The position numbers and the translations under genes were made by a program. Positions 1-9,267 of a stretch of 64,000 bases of DNA are shown here, piece by piece; the first letter of the stretch is position 1; each line of letters starts with the position of its first letter. The notes beneath the pieces are model-generated. The model was given only the letters and a program-made list of their open reading frames with translations. It was not told the DNA's origin and made no database searches. The stretch comes from an uncultured Ruminococcus sp. (GTDB lineage: Bacteria; Bacillota; Clostridia; Lachnospirales; Lachnospiraceae), in contig CAJFQC010000011.1 in the NCBI GenBank assembly GCA_904418845.1, positions 1 to 64,000 of the forward strand, written 5' to 3'.

Positions 1-55
1 GTCTATTGTTCAGTTATCAAGGTTCCTGCCGCTCTTTCCAAACGACAGCTTTGAT

Positions 56-84
56 AGTATATCAAAGCGCTTCACGTTTGTCAA
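56..84 (-). promoter_or_regulatory. Leftward sigma-A promoter P1 (probable rRNA operon)
   Basis: On the minus strand a perfect -35 TTGACA (79-84) and a -10 TATACT (56-61) are separated by 17 bases. The transcript would run left out of the window. The downstream stretch at 1-30 reads on the minus strand as a CCTTGATAACTGAACAATAG-type leader, which resembles sequences found next to rRNA genes in Clostridia (recalled, not searched). The promoter is seen directly; the rRNA assignment is inference. Confidence 0.75.
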
Positions 85-145
85 GAACTTTTTTCTTCTG
101 TCGTATCCATATCTCTTTCGGTCAGTTTTAAACGACAGCTATAAT

Positions 146-174
146 AATTTACCATATCGCTTTACCGTTGTCAA
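146..174 (-). promoter_or_regulatory. Leftward sigma-A promoter P2 (repeat of P1)
   Basis: Minus-strand -35 TTGACA (169-174), 17-base spacer, -10 TAAATT (146-151). It lies exactly 90 bases upstream of P1 and the surrounding 60 bases are an imperfect copy of the P1 region: both begin AACGACAGCT on the plus strand and both contain a GTTGTCAA/TTTGTCAA block followed by an AACTTTTT tract. Tandem near-identical promoters are typical of rRNA operons. Confidence 0.7.
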
Positions 175-311
175 CAACTTTTTCCTGTTTTTCAGTTCAT
201 TATTTTCATCGGCTTTTGAGGTACTTTTCCTGTCATTCTCCGGTCGTTCCGCCTCCGCGTCTCCAGCCGAACTGCTCTTGGAGTTTCCCCTCGTCGTCAG
301 CGACAAGTGGT

Positions 312-340
312 ATCTTATCATCCTCAAATGTAATTGTCAA
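312..340 (-). promoter_or_regulatory. Leftward sigma-A promoter P3
   Basis: Minus-strand -35 TTGACA (335-340), 17-base spacer, -10 TAAGAT (312-317). It is the most upstream of three leftward promoters with perfect -35 boxes in the 560-base gene-free left end. No convincing gene lies between P3 and the window edge; the 62-codon minus-strand frame at 139-327 has no recognisable product and overlaps P2. Confidence 0.6.
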
Positions 341-457
341 CATTTTTTTAGTTTTTTATTTATTTCAGATAATTCATTCAATTTTGTTTTTTCATTCACT
401 TTTTCTGTGTTATGTATAAACGCATTACTTTTGCATTTTAACACACTAAAATTAAGA

Positions 458-486
458 AAAGGAACCAGAAAATTTCTGATTCCTTT
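458..486 (-). terminator. Terminator of the GH31/ABC sugar operon
   Basis: A hairpin with arms AAAGGAACCAGAAA and TTTCTGATTCCTTT (one mismatch) lies about 70 bases past the stop of the glycosidase. On the minus strand it is followed by a T-rich run (TTCTTAATTTT), as expected for an intrinsic terminator. Confidence 0.75.
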
Positions 487-559
487 GCCATAACATTTTC
501 CTTTCTCTCAAAATATTAATTGTAATATGTCTGACCGCCTGTTTTCCATTCATTGCCTG

Positions 560-2502
560 TCAAATTCCAACACCTGATCCTTTTTTCATAAACGCGGGAG
601 TCCACTCAAGCGGTGCGTCTGCTTCGATCCATTGCCCGCCGTCATACTCTCTGCCCGTCTTACAATCCACCCATACATCTCCTTTCGGAAGGTAGATCTT
701 TCTCGTCCTGGCTCCTGCTTCAAGTACCGGAGCGACAAGAATATCGGGTCCGTAGAAATACTCGTCTTCCACTTCCCAGCAGACAGCGTCCTGTGGATAT
801 TCATAGAACAAGGTCCTCATGACAGGCGTGCCTTTCTCATGAGCCTCCTGCATCAGTGTCCGTGTATACGGACGAAGCTTTTCCCTGAGCTCCATGTATT
901 CCTTACATATCTTATATACTTCCTCTCCGTAGCTCCATACCTCGTTCGCCGCGCCGGAGCAGCAGGTTGCCCCGCCTGTTGTCCCATACTGGGGCTGTCT
1001 TGGCTCACGGTCACCGTGAAGACGCATGACCGGGCAGAAAGCTCCCCACTGGAACCATCTGATGAATACTTCCCGAAAAGCCGGATCATCCGGGTCTCCT
1101 CCGTGAAATCCGCCGATGTCCGTGGTCCACCACGGGATTCCCGCAAGCCCCATATTCAGACCTGCCGCAAGCTGATTTCTCATACTGTCAAAACTGGATG
1201 CGATATCTCCAGACCACACCAGAGCGCCGTACTTCTGGCTGCCTGCCCACGCGCACCGGAGAAGATTGACGATATTTTCCTGCCCCTCTGCCTGCATACC
1301 TTCATAAAAGGTTTTTGCATAGTCCACAGGATAAATATTTCCGATCTCAAGATCTGTTCCTCTGTAGTATCTGTAATTATCAAAGTCGTACGCTGTATAC
1401 TCTGGCTCCGCCTCATCCAGCCAGAATATTTTGATCCCTTTGTCATAGTAATTCTTTTTTGCTTTCTCCCACACGTAGTTCCTTGCTTCTGGATTCGTCG
1501 CGTCATAGTGAATGGTCGCTCCCTCAAAGTCAAGTCCTACACGGAATCCTCTCTCCGTCCGGATCAGATATCCTCTCTCCAGCATTTCCTCATAATTCTC
1601 TGACTTACGGTCCACAGTCGGCCAGATGGATACCATCAGTTCCACACCCATCTCTTTTAATTCTTTTATCATCGCGTCCGGATCCGGCCAATAGGCCGGA
1701 TCGAATTTCCACTCTCCCTGTTTTGGCCAGTGGAAGAAGTCAATGACTATCACATCAAGAGGGAGATATCGGCGCTTATATTCCCGCGCCACTTCAAGCA
1801 ACTCCTCCTGCGTCTGATAGCGAAGCTTACACTGCCAGAAGCCCATACCATATTCCGGCATCATTGGAACAGTACCGGTATCTTTTGCGTACGCTTCCTC
1901 TATCTCTGCCGGCGTATCCCCCACTGTGATCCAGTAATCCAATGCCTTTGCGGCAAATGCTTCGAAGCTCATGATATTCTTTCCCAGAACAGCTCTTCCG
2001 ATCCCCGGATTGTTCCACAGAAGCCCGTATCCCATTGATGAGATGATATGAGAAATGGTACGCTGGCCTGTGAATTTCTGTGCGCCAGTTCCATATCAAG
2101 TCCTTTCAGATCAAGATAAGGCTGCTGATACTGCCCCATACCGTACAGCTTTTCGTCTTTATCCAGAGATTCCCAGCGCATGGTCAGATGGTAGTCTCCG
2201 CCTATGTTGGGACGGAATTCTCTCGCCTCCACCTCGATCGCGCTGCACTTTCTATCCGTCACGTCCCGGCGGTTTCTCCAGTATTCTTCCATAAGAAGCT
2301 TTCCGTTTCGGATCCACGCACCGTCTTCGGTCTGTTCCGTCTCTGCTGTAGTCCTGCATGAGGAATTCAGCGCCCAGTCTTCATCCGCCATTTCCGCGTT
2401 TTTTGTGGAACGGACTCTGACCCCGTTCGCTCCCCATCCTTCGATCCACAGTTCTTCCGCGTCATAATGATATATGACCTTATTGTTTTCTGTTCTTAAC
2501 AT
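560..2502 (-). pseudogene. GH31 alpha-glycosidase (alpha-xylosidase/glucosidase-like), frameshifted
   Basis: Family GH31 glycosidases hydrolyse alpha-linked glucose or xylose. The gene is read in two frames. The upstream part (start 2502, AAGGAG before the ATG) has the N-terminal beta-sandwich ending VPFLISS; the downstream part resumes with MGYGLLWNNPGIGR and contains the catalytic nucleophile motif FWLDEAEPEY and the acid/base region VWSGDIASSFDSM. The break is a tandem duplication of GATGA (plus strand 2037-2041 and 2042-2046). Removing one copy restores ISS-MGYG and gives 646 codons exactly, a normal GH31 length. It is the last gene of the ABC sugar operon, so the product is probably cytoplasmic and acts on the imported sugar. 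Lost function is the likely state; slipped-strand reversion or a sequencing error are the alternatives. Substrate cannot be decided. Confidence 0.85.
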
Positions 2503-2530
2503 TGTCTCTCCTTTCCGCAGACAAAAATTT

Positions 2531-3379
2531 CTATCCCTTGACTGCACCGCTGGTCATTCCACCCACGATATATTTCTGCATAAAGATAAAGATCAGCAGC
2601 ACCGGAATAATCGTGACAACGGCAAATGCTGTCAGATAACTCCATTTTGTACCATACTGTCCCATAAAGTTGAAGATTCCCGCTGTGATCGGCCTGCTCT
2701 GCTGATCAATGATAAATGTCATTCCATACGCCAGATCTCCCCAGGCATACAGGAAAGAGAAGATCGCACAGACCACGACCCCCGGCTTGGCGATAGGCAG
2801 AAGGATACGGATAAATGCGGTAAATCGGTTACAGCCGTCTATGTATGCCGCCTCTTCCATATCTTTGGGTATCGAGGCAAAATAGTTCTTTAGTATCAAG
2901 ATAGAAAACGGAATCCCGATCGTCGCATCCGCAAGGATTGCCGAGCCCCATGTATTATACAGATTCATATTTTTAAACAACATGAACAGCGGTGTCAGGA
3001 GTACAGATACCGGGAGCATCTGTGTGACCAGAAACGTAAGAAGCATAGCTTTCCTGCCCTTGAACCTGTACTTTGCGATCCCGTATGAGGCGGGTACGGC
3101 GAGAACCACCGCGATCGCCATCGCACCCACAGAGATAATCATACTGTTTGCAAAGGATTTAAACATATTAAAATCCCCGGTTTCCACCTGCGCCGCGTAG
3201 GATTTTGTGTTTATGATCTCCGGAAAAAATGTCGGTGGATTCTGAAAGATCTCTGTCTCTGTTTTCAAAGACGTGATCAATGTCCAGTATAAAGGAAATA
3301 GAAGCACGCATGCGATCAAAACCGCAGCGATACAGAATATCACATTTTTCTTTTTACTTAATCTCTTCTCTTCATCCAT
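2531..3379 (-). CDS. Sugar ABC transporter permease, MalG type
   Basis: Inner-membrane permease of a carbohydrate-uptake ABC transporter (CUT1 family), 282 residues, the usual length. One N-terminal membrane segment (IFCIAAVLIACVLLFPLYW) is followed by a periplasmic-type loop and five more segments; the conserved EAA loop is seen as EEAAYIDGCNRFTAF near residue 190, the contact site for the ATPase. The start is fixed by GGAGGA upstream and overlaps the stop of the MalF-type partner in a TAATG, so the two are translationally coupled. No ATPase gene is in this locus; many Firmicute CUT1 systems share a housekeeping MsmK/MalK ATPase, and that is inferred here. The reading frame is intact although the glycosidase after it and the binding protein before it are broken. 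Confidence 0.9.
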   Translation of the reverse strand: MDEEKRLSKKKNVIFCIAAVLIACVLLFPLYWTLITSLKTETEIFQNPPTFFPEIINTKSYAAQVETGDFNMFKSFANSMIISVGAMAIAVVLAVPASYGIAKYRFKGRKAMLLTFLVTQMLPVSVLLTPLFMLFKNMNLYNTWGSAILADATIGIPFSILILKNYFASIPKDMEEAAYIDGCNRFTAFIRILLPIAKPGVVVCAIFSFLYAWGDLAYGMTFIIDQQSRPITAGIFNFMGQYGTKWSYLTAFAVVTIIPVLLIFIFMQKYIVGGMTSGAVKG

Positions 3380-4275
3380 TATTCGTTCTCCTCCTTTGTC
3401 GCCCTCAGATAGAATACACCCACAATCATCAGGATCACCAGCAGCACATTTGCAGTCGCTGAGCCTTTGCTGTACTGGAACATTTCAAAGGACAGCTTGT
3501 AAGAGTAGGTTGACAGCATGTGGGTGGAATTGACCGGCCCGCCGCTTGTCATGACATAGACCAGATCATACACTTTAAATGTATAAATAAATCCTAAGAT
3601 CAGCACGGACTCGATAGTAGGACGAAGAAGTGGGAGCGTGATCTTAAAAAATGACTGAATCCCTGTCGCACCGTCGATGGATGCGCTCTCATACAGATCT
3701 TTAGGGATCGTGGTAAGTCCTGTGGATATCAGTATCATATTAAACGGGATACCGATCCAGACATTGGCACAGATTAGTGCGAACATCGCTGTCTCCGGAG
3801 TAGTCAGCCACTCGACATTCTCTGACATAATATGAAGACTCTTTAATATATAGTTCAAAACTCCGATATCCGTAGCAAAAAGCAGCTTAAAGATCAGCGC
3901 TGTCACAGTGATCGGTATCATCCATGGCACGAGCAGGATACCGCGGAGCGGTTTGGAGATTGCAAACCGCTTGTTAAAAAAGATCGCCCGCGCGAAACCG
4001 ATGATAAACTGAACGACCAGACAGCACACGGTGAATACAAGTGTATTTGTCAGTGAAGTCCTAAAGACCGAATCCTTAAAAAGCTCGATATAATTCTGGA
4101 ATCCGACAAACTTTTTCGGCCCGTGCACCAGATTGGTCATTGTGACATCCTGAAGACTGAGGATGATATTTCTCAAGATCGGATAACCGACAAAGCCCAG
4201 CATATACAAAAAGGCGGGGAGCACAAATACCAACCCTATATTGTCATACTGAAAAAACTTTTTTATTTTACGCAA
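3379..4275 (-). CDS. Sugar ABC transporter permease, MalF type
   Basis: Partner permease of the same CUT1 sugar importer, 298 residues. N-terminal membrane segment at about residues 14-33 (GLVFVLPAFLYMLGFVGYPI), six predicted segments, and the EAA loop YESASIDGATGIQSFFKITLP about two thirds along. The only start that fits is TTG at 4273-4275, ten bases after AGGAGG; no ATG is suitably placed. It lies 160 bases after the binding-protein gene, with two hairpins between, and overlaps the next permease by one base. Intact reading frame. Confidence 0.9.
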   Translation of the reverse strand: MRKIKKFFQYDNIGLVFVLPAFLYMLGFVGYPILRNIILSLQDVTMTNLVHGPKKFVGFQNYIELFKDSVFRTSLTNTLVFTVCCLVVQFIIGFARAIFFNKRFAISKPLRGILLVPWMIPITVTALIFKLLFATDIGVLNYILKSLHIMSENVEWLTTPETAMFALICANVWIGIPFNMILISTGLTTIPKDLYESASIDGATGIQSFFKITLPLLRPTIESVLILGFIYTFKVYDLVYVMTSGGPVNSTHMLSTYSYKLSFEMFQYSKGSATANVLLVILMIVGVFYLRATKEENE

Positions 4276-4299
4276 AATATTTTCGCCTCCTCAAAATCC

Positions 4300-4347
4300 G
4301 TGTAACAATTCAGCCATACAGTTTGCAAGCAGGCTGAACTGTTACAC
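4300..4347 (-). promoter_or_regulatory. Long intercistronic hairpin between binding protein and permeases
   Basis: Arms 4300-4315 and 4332-4347 pair at 15 of 16 positions (GTGTAACAATTCAGCC with GGCTGAACTGTTACAC). It sits just before the MalF-type permease and has no T tract, so it is more likely an mRNA-stability or processing element than a terminator. Confidence 0.6.
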
Positions 4348-4383
4348 ATATCTGTAAAATATCTCTTTTAAAGCGCATTTAGG

Positions 4384-4420
4384 GCAAAAAAGGGAGTATA
4401 CGGAACGCTCCGCATACTCC
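4384..4420 (-). terminator. Attenuating terminator after the binding-protein gene
   Basis: Arms GGAGTATACGGA (4393-4404) and TCCGCATACTCC (4409-4420) form a hairpin; on the minus strand it is followed by CCC and six T. It lies 15 bases after the binding-protein stop. Partial termination here would make more binding protein than permease, a common arrangement in sugar ABC operons. Confidence 0.7.
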
Positions 4421-4435
4421 GCACCTTTTATCTCC

Positions 4436-5668
4436 TTATTCTACGATACCGTCGATCGTCTCCTGCGCCTTTGCCGCCGCGTCTTCCGGTGTGGAAGTTC
4501 CTGTCATCACTTCATTAAATGCCAGAGAGATCGCGTCGGATACGCTCGGCCAGTCTGCCAGCGAGCCTCTTGCCTGTGCGTACTGCAGTTCCTCTACGAA
4601 CGGCTGATACGGTGAATCTGCTTCAAACTGACTCTCGGCGATGGTCTGGTCTGCTGAGATATATCCGAAAGCATCCATCATATATTTCACCTGTTCCTCC
4701 TCTGTCGCATACTCAAGGAAAGCCAGAGCTCCTTCTGTATTTCCACCTTTTACTACCGCATAGTTCTCGCCGCCTAAGCAGGACGCATACTCGGAATCTT
4801 TCGGGATGAGTGTGACATTCCAGTTGAGGTCCGGCGCCTCTGACTGCATTGTCGGGATCTGCCACGGTCCGTTGACCATCATTGCCACGTTGCCTGCGAT
4901 AAACTAGTTCATAACGTCTCCCTGAGTCCAATTGGTACATTCTTTGCTCATCACTCCTGAATCAATCAGCTCTTTCGCATAAGTGAGAGCCCTGATGCCT
5001 TCCTCAGAATCTATCTCATAGGAGCTTGCCCCCGTTGACCAGAGCCACGGAGTGAAATTGAAGGTTCCTTCTTCATTCTGTATACTACAGAATGCCAGTC
5101 CAGATACAGAATCTGTCGTCACAGCCTCCGCTGTCTCCATCAGTTCATCCCATGTAGTCGGAACACTGCATCCGGCCGCATTTAACATATCCTCATTATA
5201 GTAAAGTCCGAGACAGTTTACACCAAAAGGAACACCGTACAGTTTGCCATCCAGTGTGCAGGAGTTTACTGCTCCTTCATAGTAGCTGTCCACGTCAAAT
5301 TTTCCTGTCAGGTCTTCGAAGATTCCCATAGTGGCATAGGACGCGTGATCCGGCGAATCTAAGATTGCGATATCCGGAAGCTCATCTGCCGAAGCGCCGA
5401 TGGAAAGCTGCTTTTTAAAATCCGCAAAAGGTACGTATTTTGCCGTTACCTCATATGTATCCTGAGAATTGTTATAGTCCTCGATAATCTTATCAAGCGC
5501 TACCTGATGCCCCTCTGTCTCCCAGTAGTACCAGATCGTAACATCCTTGGCCGTTGCCTCTGTACTTTCTCCGCTCTCAGAACTGCCATCTGATGATCCA
5601 CATCCTGCCAGCATCCCTGTTGCCATTGCCGCCGCAAGCCCGATGGCCGCTAATTTTTTTAACTTCAT
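4436..5668 (-). pseudogene. Sugar ABC transporter substrate-binding lipoprotein, amber-interrupted
   Basis: Extracellular solute-binding protein of the CUT1 family, 410 residues if read through. The start is set by AAGGAGG nine bases before the ATG. A lipoprotein signal is clear (LAAAMATGMLAGC, Cys about residue 22), followed by a Ser/Gly/Glu-rich linker. Codon 255 is TAG (plus strand 4904-4906) between QGDVMN and FIAGNVAMMVNGPW, in frame on both sides; the downstream part is a normal C-terminal lobe. FIAGNVAMM is a standard motif of the family, so the amber is within conserved sequence. Consequence: a truncated, probably non-functional receptor. A sequencing error or suppression cannot be excluded from sequence alone. 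Confidence 0.85.
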
Positions 5669-5743
5669 CTTTTTTCCTCCTTGTTTCCTTTTTTCTGTTC
5701 CTCTGCTATATCTGAATTTTAACCCAGAATATCTGCCGAATAA

Positions 5744-5777
5744 ATTATATAAAACTTAAAAAGGATAACATTTCTAA
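5744..5777 (-). promoter_or_regulatory. Promoter and putative regulator site upstream of the sugar operon
   Basis: Minus-strand -10 TATAAT at 5744-5749; no good -35, as expected for an activator-dependent promoter. Directly upstream, 5755-5777 is a 23-base element that recurs with 20 of 23 matches at 9268-9290 upstream of the sensor-kinase gene. The AraC-type response regulator encoded next door is the natural candidate to bind it (inference). Confidence 0.55.
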
Positions 5778-5785
5778 GGAAAGAA

Positions 5786-7309
5786 TCATTGATGTGTTTT
5801 CCTGTAATCGGCCGGCAGTATCCCTGTCTCTGATTTAAACACACGGCTGAAATACTTTGCATCCGTGTAGCCCGTCTGCTCCGCGATCTTATACAGCTTC
5901 ATATCCGTCCCCAGCAGGAGTTTCTTTGCTTTCTCTATCCGAAACCTCCTGACATACGCACTGAAATTGATCCCCATCTCCTGATGGAACTGTGTACCCA
6001 GATACTCCGGCGTGATCCCAAGCCTCGCCGCAATCTCATCAAGAGTGATTCCTGTGCGGTAGAACTCGTGGATCATCGCCACTGCACGCCTGACATTCAG
6101 ATTGCCGATCTCATCCCGAATGCTATTGCGCTCCTCAAGCAGCTTTGCTACGACATCCCCAAGTCCCAGCCGTGTTTTTGCACGTGTGATCTGATCCAGA
6201 AGCTCCCGCTGATCGATGTCCTCAGAGGAAAGACTTCCCGCTTCTTTCAGGAAATGTATCATACTCCAGAAAAATCTGACATAACATTCTTTGATGTTCT
6301 GGGGCGAATACACCTTTTGATTCTGAAAATATCTCTGGAACCTTTTCAGACTTTTTATAGTCTTTTCTTCATCTCCCGAACAGACTGCTGCTTTCATCTG
6401 TTCTTCGATATCCAGCGGGTAGACACATAGCTCTGTCTGGATATTGAGGATTTCAGGGTATGAGATGATGACATCGTCTCCCATCGGAATTGTCCATTCC
6501 AGATAATGCTCCACAGCTTCATAATTTTCTCTAAAAAAACGGATATCCTCCACTTCTGTCCAGCCCATGGCAGCGCCGTGCATCTTATCATTTTCTCCCA
6601 GGAAATGCCCCTGTATCCAGCGCTTCATATTATCACTTTCTTTATAATTGTAGAGAAGCAGCCGGATCTCCCGCTGCTTTTCATCCTCCTGGATACAATA
6701 TAAAGTGCCGGGTCTTTCTGCCAGGATCATCCTTATCTTTCTTAAAAAATCCGCCCTGTTCTTCTCTGTCCACTCCTCAAAATAAGTAACCAGAAGTGCG
6801 AGAGAGCTGGTCTTATCGATTCCGAACCTGTCTTTAAGATAGCCCAGCACCTCATTCTCCAGCTCCATATCTCCACTTAAGATATTTCGGATCATCTGAT
6901 CCAGCCCACCTATCTTCTCCGGTTGGTTTTTCCTGTCTTTTTCCATCTCTTTTTTTACTCGTTCGATGGATCCAGAAAAATCTTTCAGGTTAATAGGCTT
7001 TAATAAATATTCCGTTACACCGAGACGAAGCGCGGATCTGGCGTACTCGAATTCCGAATACGCGGACAGAACAATCGCTTTCGCGGTACACCCTTCCCTG
7101 TACGCCTGTTCCAACATAGCAAGACCATCCATCACAGGCATCCGCACATCCGTGATGATCACATCCGGCTGCTCCTTTTGTATCAGGGCAAGTCCCTGCT
7201 CTCCGTTCTCCGCCTCACCTGCAACCTCATTTTCCACATCAAGCTTAGGCAACAGTCTGCGTATTCCTTCTCTTATGCGTATTTCATCCTCAACGATCAA
7301 AAATTTCAT
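5786..7309 (-). CDS. YesN-like response regulator, AraC-type output
   Basis: DNA-binding response regulator of 507 residues. Receiver domain at residues 1-120: acidic pocket VEDE, phospho-acceptor Asp54 in IITDVRMPVMDGL, and Lys near residue 104 (YLLKPINL). A poorly conserved middle region follows, and two AraC-type helix-turn-helix motifs close the protein (GITLDEIAARLGITPEYLG and LYKIAEQTGYTDAKYFSRVFK). The chosen ATG at 7309 follows GGGAGAAAG and overlaps the end of the kinase gene, so kinase and regulator are coupled. It lies upstream of and in line with the sugar operon it probably activates. The reading frame is intact, but its kinase partner is frameshifted, so it may be orphaned. Confidence 0.9.
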   Translation of the reverse strand: MKFLIVEDEIRIREGIRRLLPKLDVENEVAGEAENGEQGLALIQKEQPDVIITDVRMPVMDGLAMLEQAYREGCTAKAIVLSAYSEFEYARSALRLGVTEYLLKPINLKDFSGSIERVKKEMEKDRKNQPEKIGGLDQMIRNILSGDMELENEVLGYLKDRFGIDKTSSLALLVTYFEEWTEKNRADFLRKIRMILAERPGTLYCIQEDEKQREIRLLLYNYKESDNMKRWIQGHFLGENDKMHGAAMGWTEVEDIRFFRENYEAVEHYLEWTIPMGDDVIISYPEILNIQTELCVYPLDIEEQMKAAVCSGDEEKTIKSLKRFQRYFQNQKVYSPQNIKECYVRFFWSMIHFLKEAGSLSSEDIDQRELLDQITRAKTRLGLGDVVAKLLEERNSIRDEIGNLNVRRAVAMIHEFYRTGITLDEIAARLGITPEYLGTQFHQEMGINFSAYVRRFRIEKAKKLLLGTDMKLYKIAEQTGYTDAKYFSRVFKSETGILPADYRKTHQ

Positions 7310-7326
7310 AATCTTTCTCCCGTCCG

Positions 7327-9133
7327 TCAATCCGTTATTTGGGGTATCCGTATCATAACTTCCGTATATACTCCCTGAACACTGCTGACCTTAACATCCG
7401 CCTGTTTTCCGTAATACATCTTGATCCGCCCGATAGCGTTTTTCATTCCGATACTGTTCTTATCCCCGCTTTCTGGATATATTCCGCCGTTTATCATTTT
7501 GACTGTCTCTTCAGACATCCCAATCCCATTATCCCATATACGAATCATAAGCTGCCCGTCTCCGGGTTCTATCTCTACCCGCAGGATGTAAACATCCTTT
7601 TCCACCTTAAAACCATGATACAGGGAATTTTCCACAAAAGGCTGAAACAAAAGTTTATGTATCTTCCAGTCCATTACTTCCTGTGACACACAGATCTCAC
7701 ATTGAAAAGTATTTTTCAGACGGATCTGCTGAAGAAAAAGATATTGCTTCAGCCACTCTGTCTCTCTGCTGACTTTCACTTCCGCATTACTGTTGTCAAT
7801 CCCGTATCTTAAGATCGCAGCCAGCGAAGTGATAGCGTTGCTGATCTCATACTCATCGTTATCAATCGCAATCCAGTTAATCGTATCCAGTGTATTATAC
7901 AGAAAATGCGGATTGATCTGCGCCTCCAGAGCGGCGATCTCAGCTCTGCGCTGAGAATCGATGGCTTCTTTTTCTTTCTGCACAGACATCTCAAGCTCAT
8001 CCATCATATGGTTGAACTGCGTCTCTACTATCTGTATCTCTGTCGGCGTTGACGGATCAATCCCGCTTCGTACGGACAGACTGCCTTTCTCTGCTTCTTG
8101 CATCGTCCTCACAAGCCTGTTGATGGAGCTCATAAGGTTCTTCGTCATAATATAGATCAATGTCAGCAGAACCGCTGCGGTCACTCCCATAAAAATCAGC
8201 ATAATCCTCTGTTGTACGTTCAGTTGGGCAATCAATCCTTCCTGGCTCGACACACAGATGATATCCCCCGCCGAACTTATCCTCACTGACAACCTCTACG
8301 GCCACATTGCGGCCTCCGGCCAGTTCCTGCTCACGCAGATACTGTTCATACCTGTGCGTTCTCTCCTCAATATCATCCGTCCAGTCGATCACGTGAGTCC
8401 CCAGAAGCTCCTCCTCTCTGCAGGAAACCATATTCCCCTCTGTGTTGACCATAAACTTGAAGGTATCCCCGCTGCCATCGCTGGCGTAGATTTCCTGCAG
8501 CATCTCCTCATCGATGCTCACGATTACCACACCAAGCTGCTTGTCCACATTCTGATAATCCATGATGCGGTGCCCCATGTGAAAGAGATAGTATGTGTCA
8601 GACGCAAATACTCCTGCCCTGCCTGTGGGCAGCAGATGAGTCGCATTGTCCTGTGAAAAGTATTCATACAGCTCCTTCTGACTCATCCCCGCGCTTCCCA
8701 TCCATGAGGTTTTGGTCGATGATCCGGTCAGCAGGTCATAGAACACCACATACCCGCTCTCTGTAATGACTGTGATACATTTAATATGCTCTTTGGTATA
8801 GAACATCCCCCTCAGAGTCTTGCGAAGCTGCCCGGATACCAGCTCAACCTCCTCCTGCTGTTCGATCTGCTCCACCATAGCCACAATATCATCGTTCATA
8901 TATACCTGAAACAGGATGTCCTCATAGGAATCCATCCATACGCCCAGACTACTCTTTGTCTGCCGGAGATTCGACTGCATCATATCCGCCGCGTTCTCTC
9001 TGACAATCTGTGCAGTATTGATATAAGAAAATAATATCAGTATAAAAGACGGAAAGACTGCGGTAATAATGAAAGCGATCAGCATCTTGCCTTTTAAACT
9101 GTTCCAGGAAATCATCTCTCTTATTTTCTTCAA
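7327..9133 (-). pseudogene. YesM-like sensor histidine kinase, frameshifted
   Basis: Membrane sensor kinase paired with the YesN-like regulator. The upstream frame holds a membrane segment (MLIAFIITAVFPSFILILF) and an extracytoplasmic sensor domain; the downstream frame holds the second membrane segment, a HAMP-like linker, the phospho-acceptor motif INPHFLYNTLDTINW (His_kinase family PF06580) and the ATPase domain (DNGIGM). The frames part at a run of five C on the plus strand (8265-8269): deleting one base joins DKFGG to DIICVSSQEGLI and gives 602 codons exactly from a TTG start at 9133, which follows GGAGGG by seven bases. An in-frame ATG at 9151 lacks a ribosome site. A single-base indel in a short homopolymer could be a real mutation or a sequencing error. 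Confidence 0.82.
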
Positions 9134-9232
9134 AAGAGTACCCTCCATCATTAGCTTTATTTTTATAACATGCTGTCACAGTCTTTTTCCTACGTGTATC
9201 TGTCCCTTCTCAATATTTTTTACTTTCATTAT

Positions 9233-9264
9233 AACAACAATCCCCGCTTCATTCAGAGTGGGGA
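9233..9264 (-). terminator. Terminator of the GntR/ABC operon
   Basis: Arms TCCCCGCT (9241-9248) and AGTGGGGA (9257-9264) pair with one G-U; on the minus strand the hairpin is followed by TTGTTGTTATAAT. It lies about 110 bases beyond the ABC permease stop and just ahead of the kinase gene's probable -10 (TATAAT at 9228-9233). Confidence 0.5.
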
Positions 9265-9267
9265 TTT

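Larger units (their letters stand above)
41..190. repeat. Two imperfect direct repeats, 90-bp offset
   Basis: Bases 41-100 and 131-190 are related copies: the first ten bases are identical, the -35 region and the following AACTTTTT tract are conserved, and the middle has diverged. Each copy carries one leftward promoter. Apart from these and promoter P3, I see nothing gene-like in 1-457. Confidence 0.7.

Noticed and set aside
139-327. Minus-strand 62-codon frame in the left intergenic region
   Set aside because: It is highly charged, lacks a ribosome site and overlaps promoter P2. No resemblance to a known small protein.
632-1603. Plus-strand open frame of 323 codons antisense to the GH31 gene
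   Set aside because: No ribosome site and no family motifs; the opposite strand carries a well-conserved glycosidase. It is a shadow of that gene.
4904-4906. Amber codon as possible recoding (readthrough or pyrrolysine)
   Set aside because: No recoding signal is visible around the TAG, no pyrrolysine genes are in the window, and two neighbouring genes of the locus are also broken, so a plain nonsense mutation is simpler.
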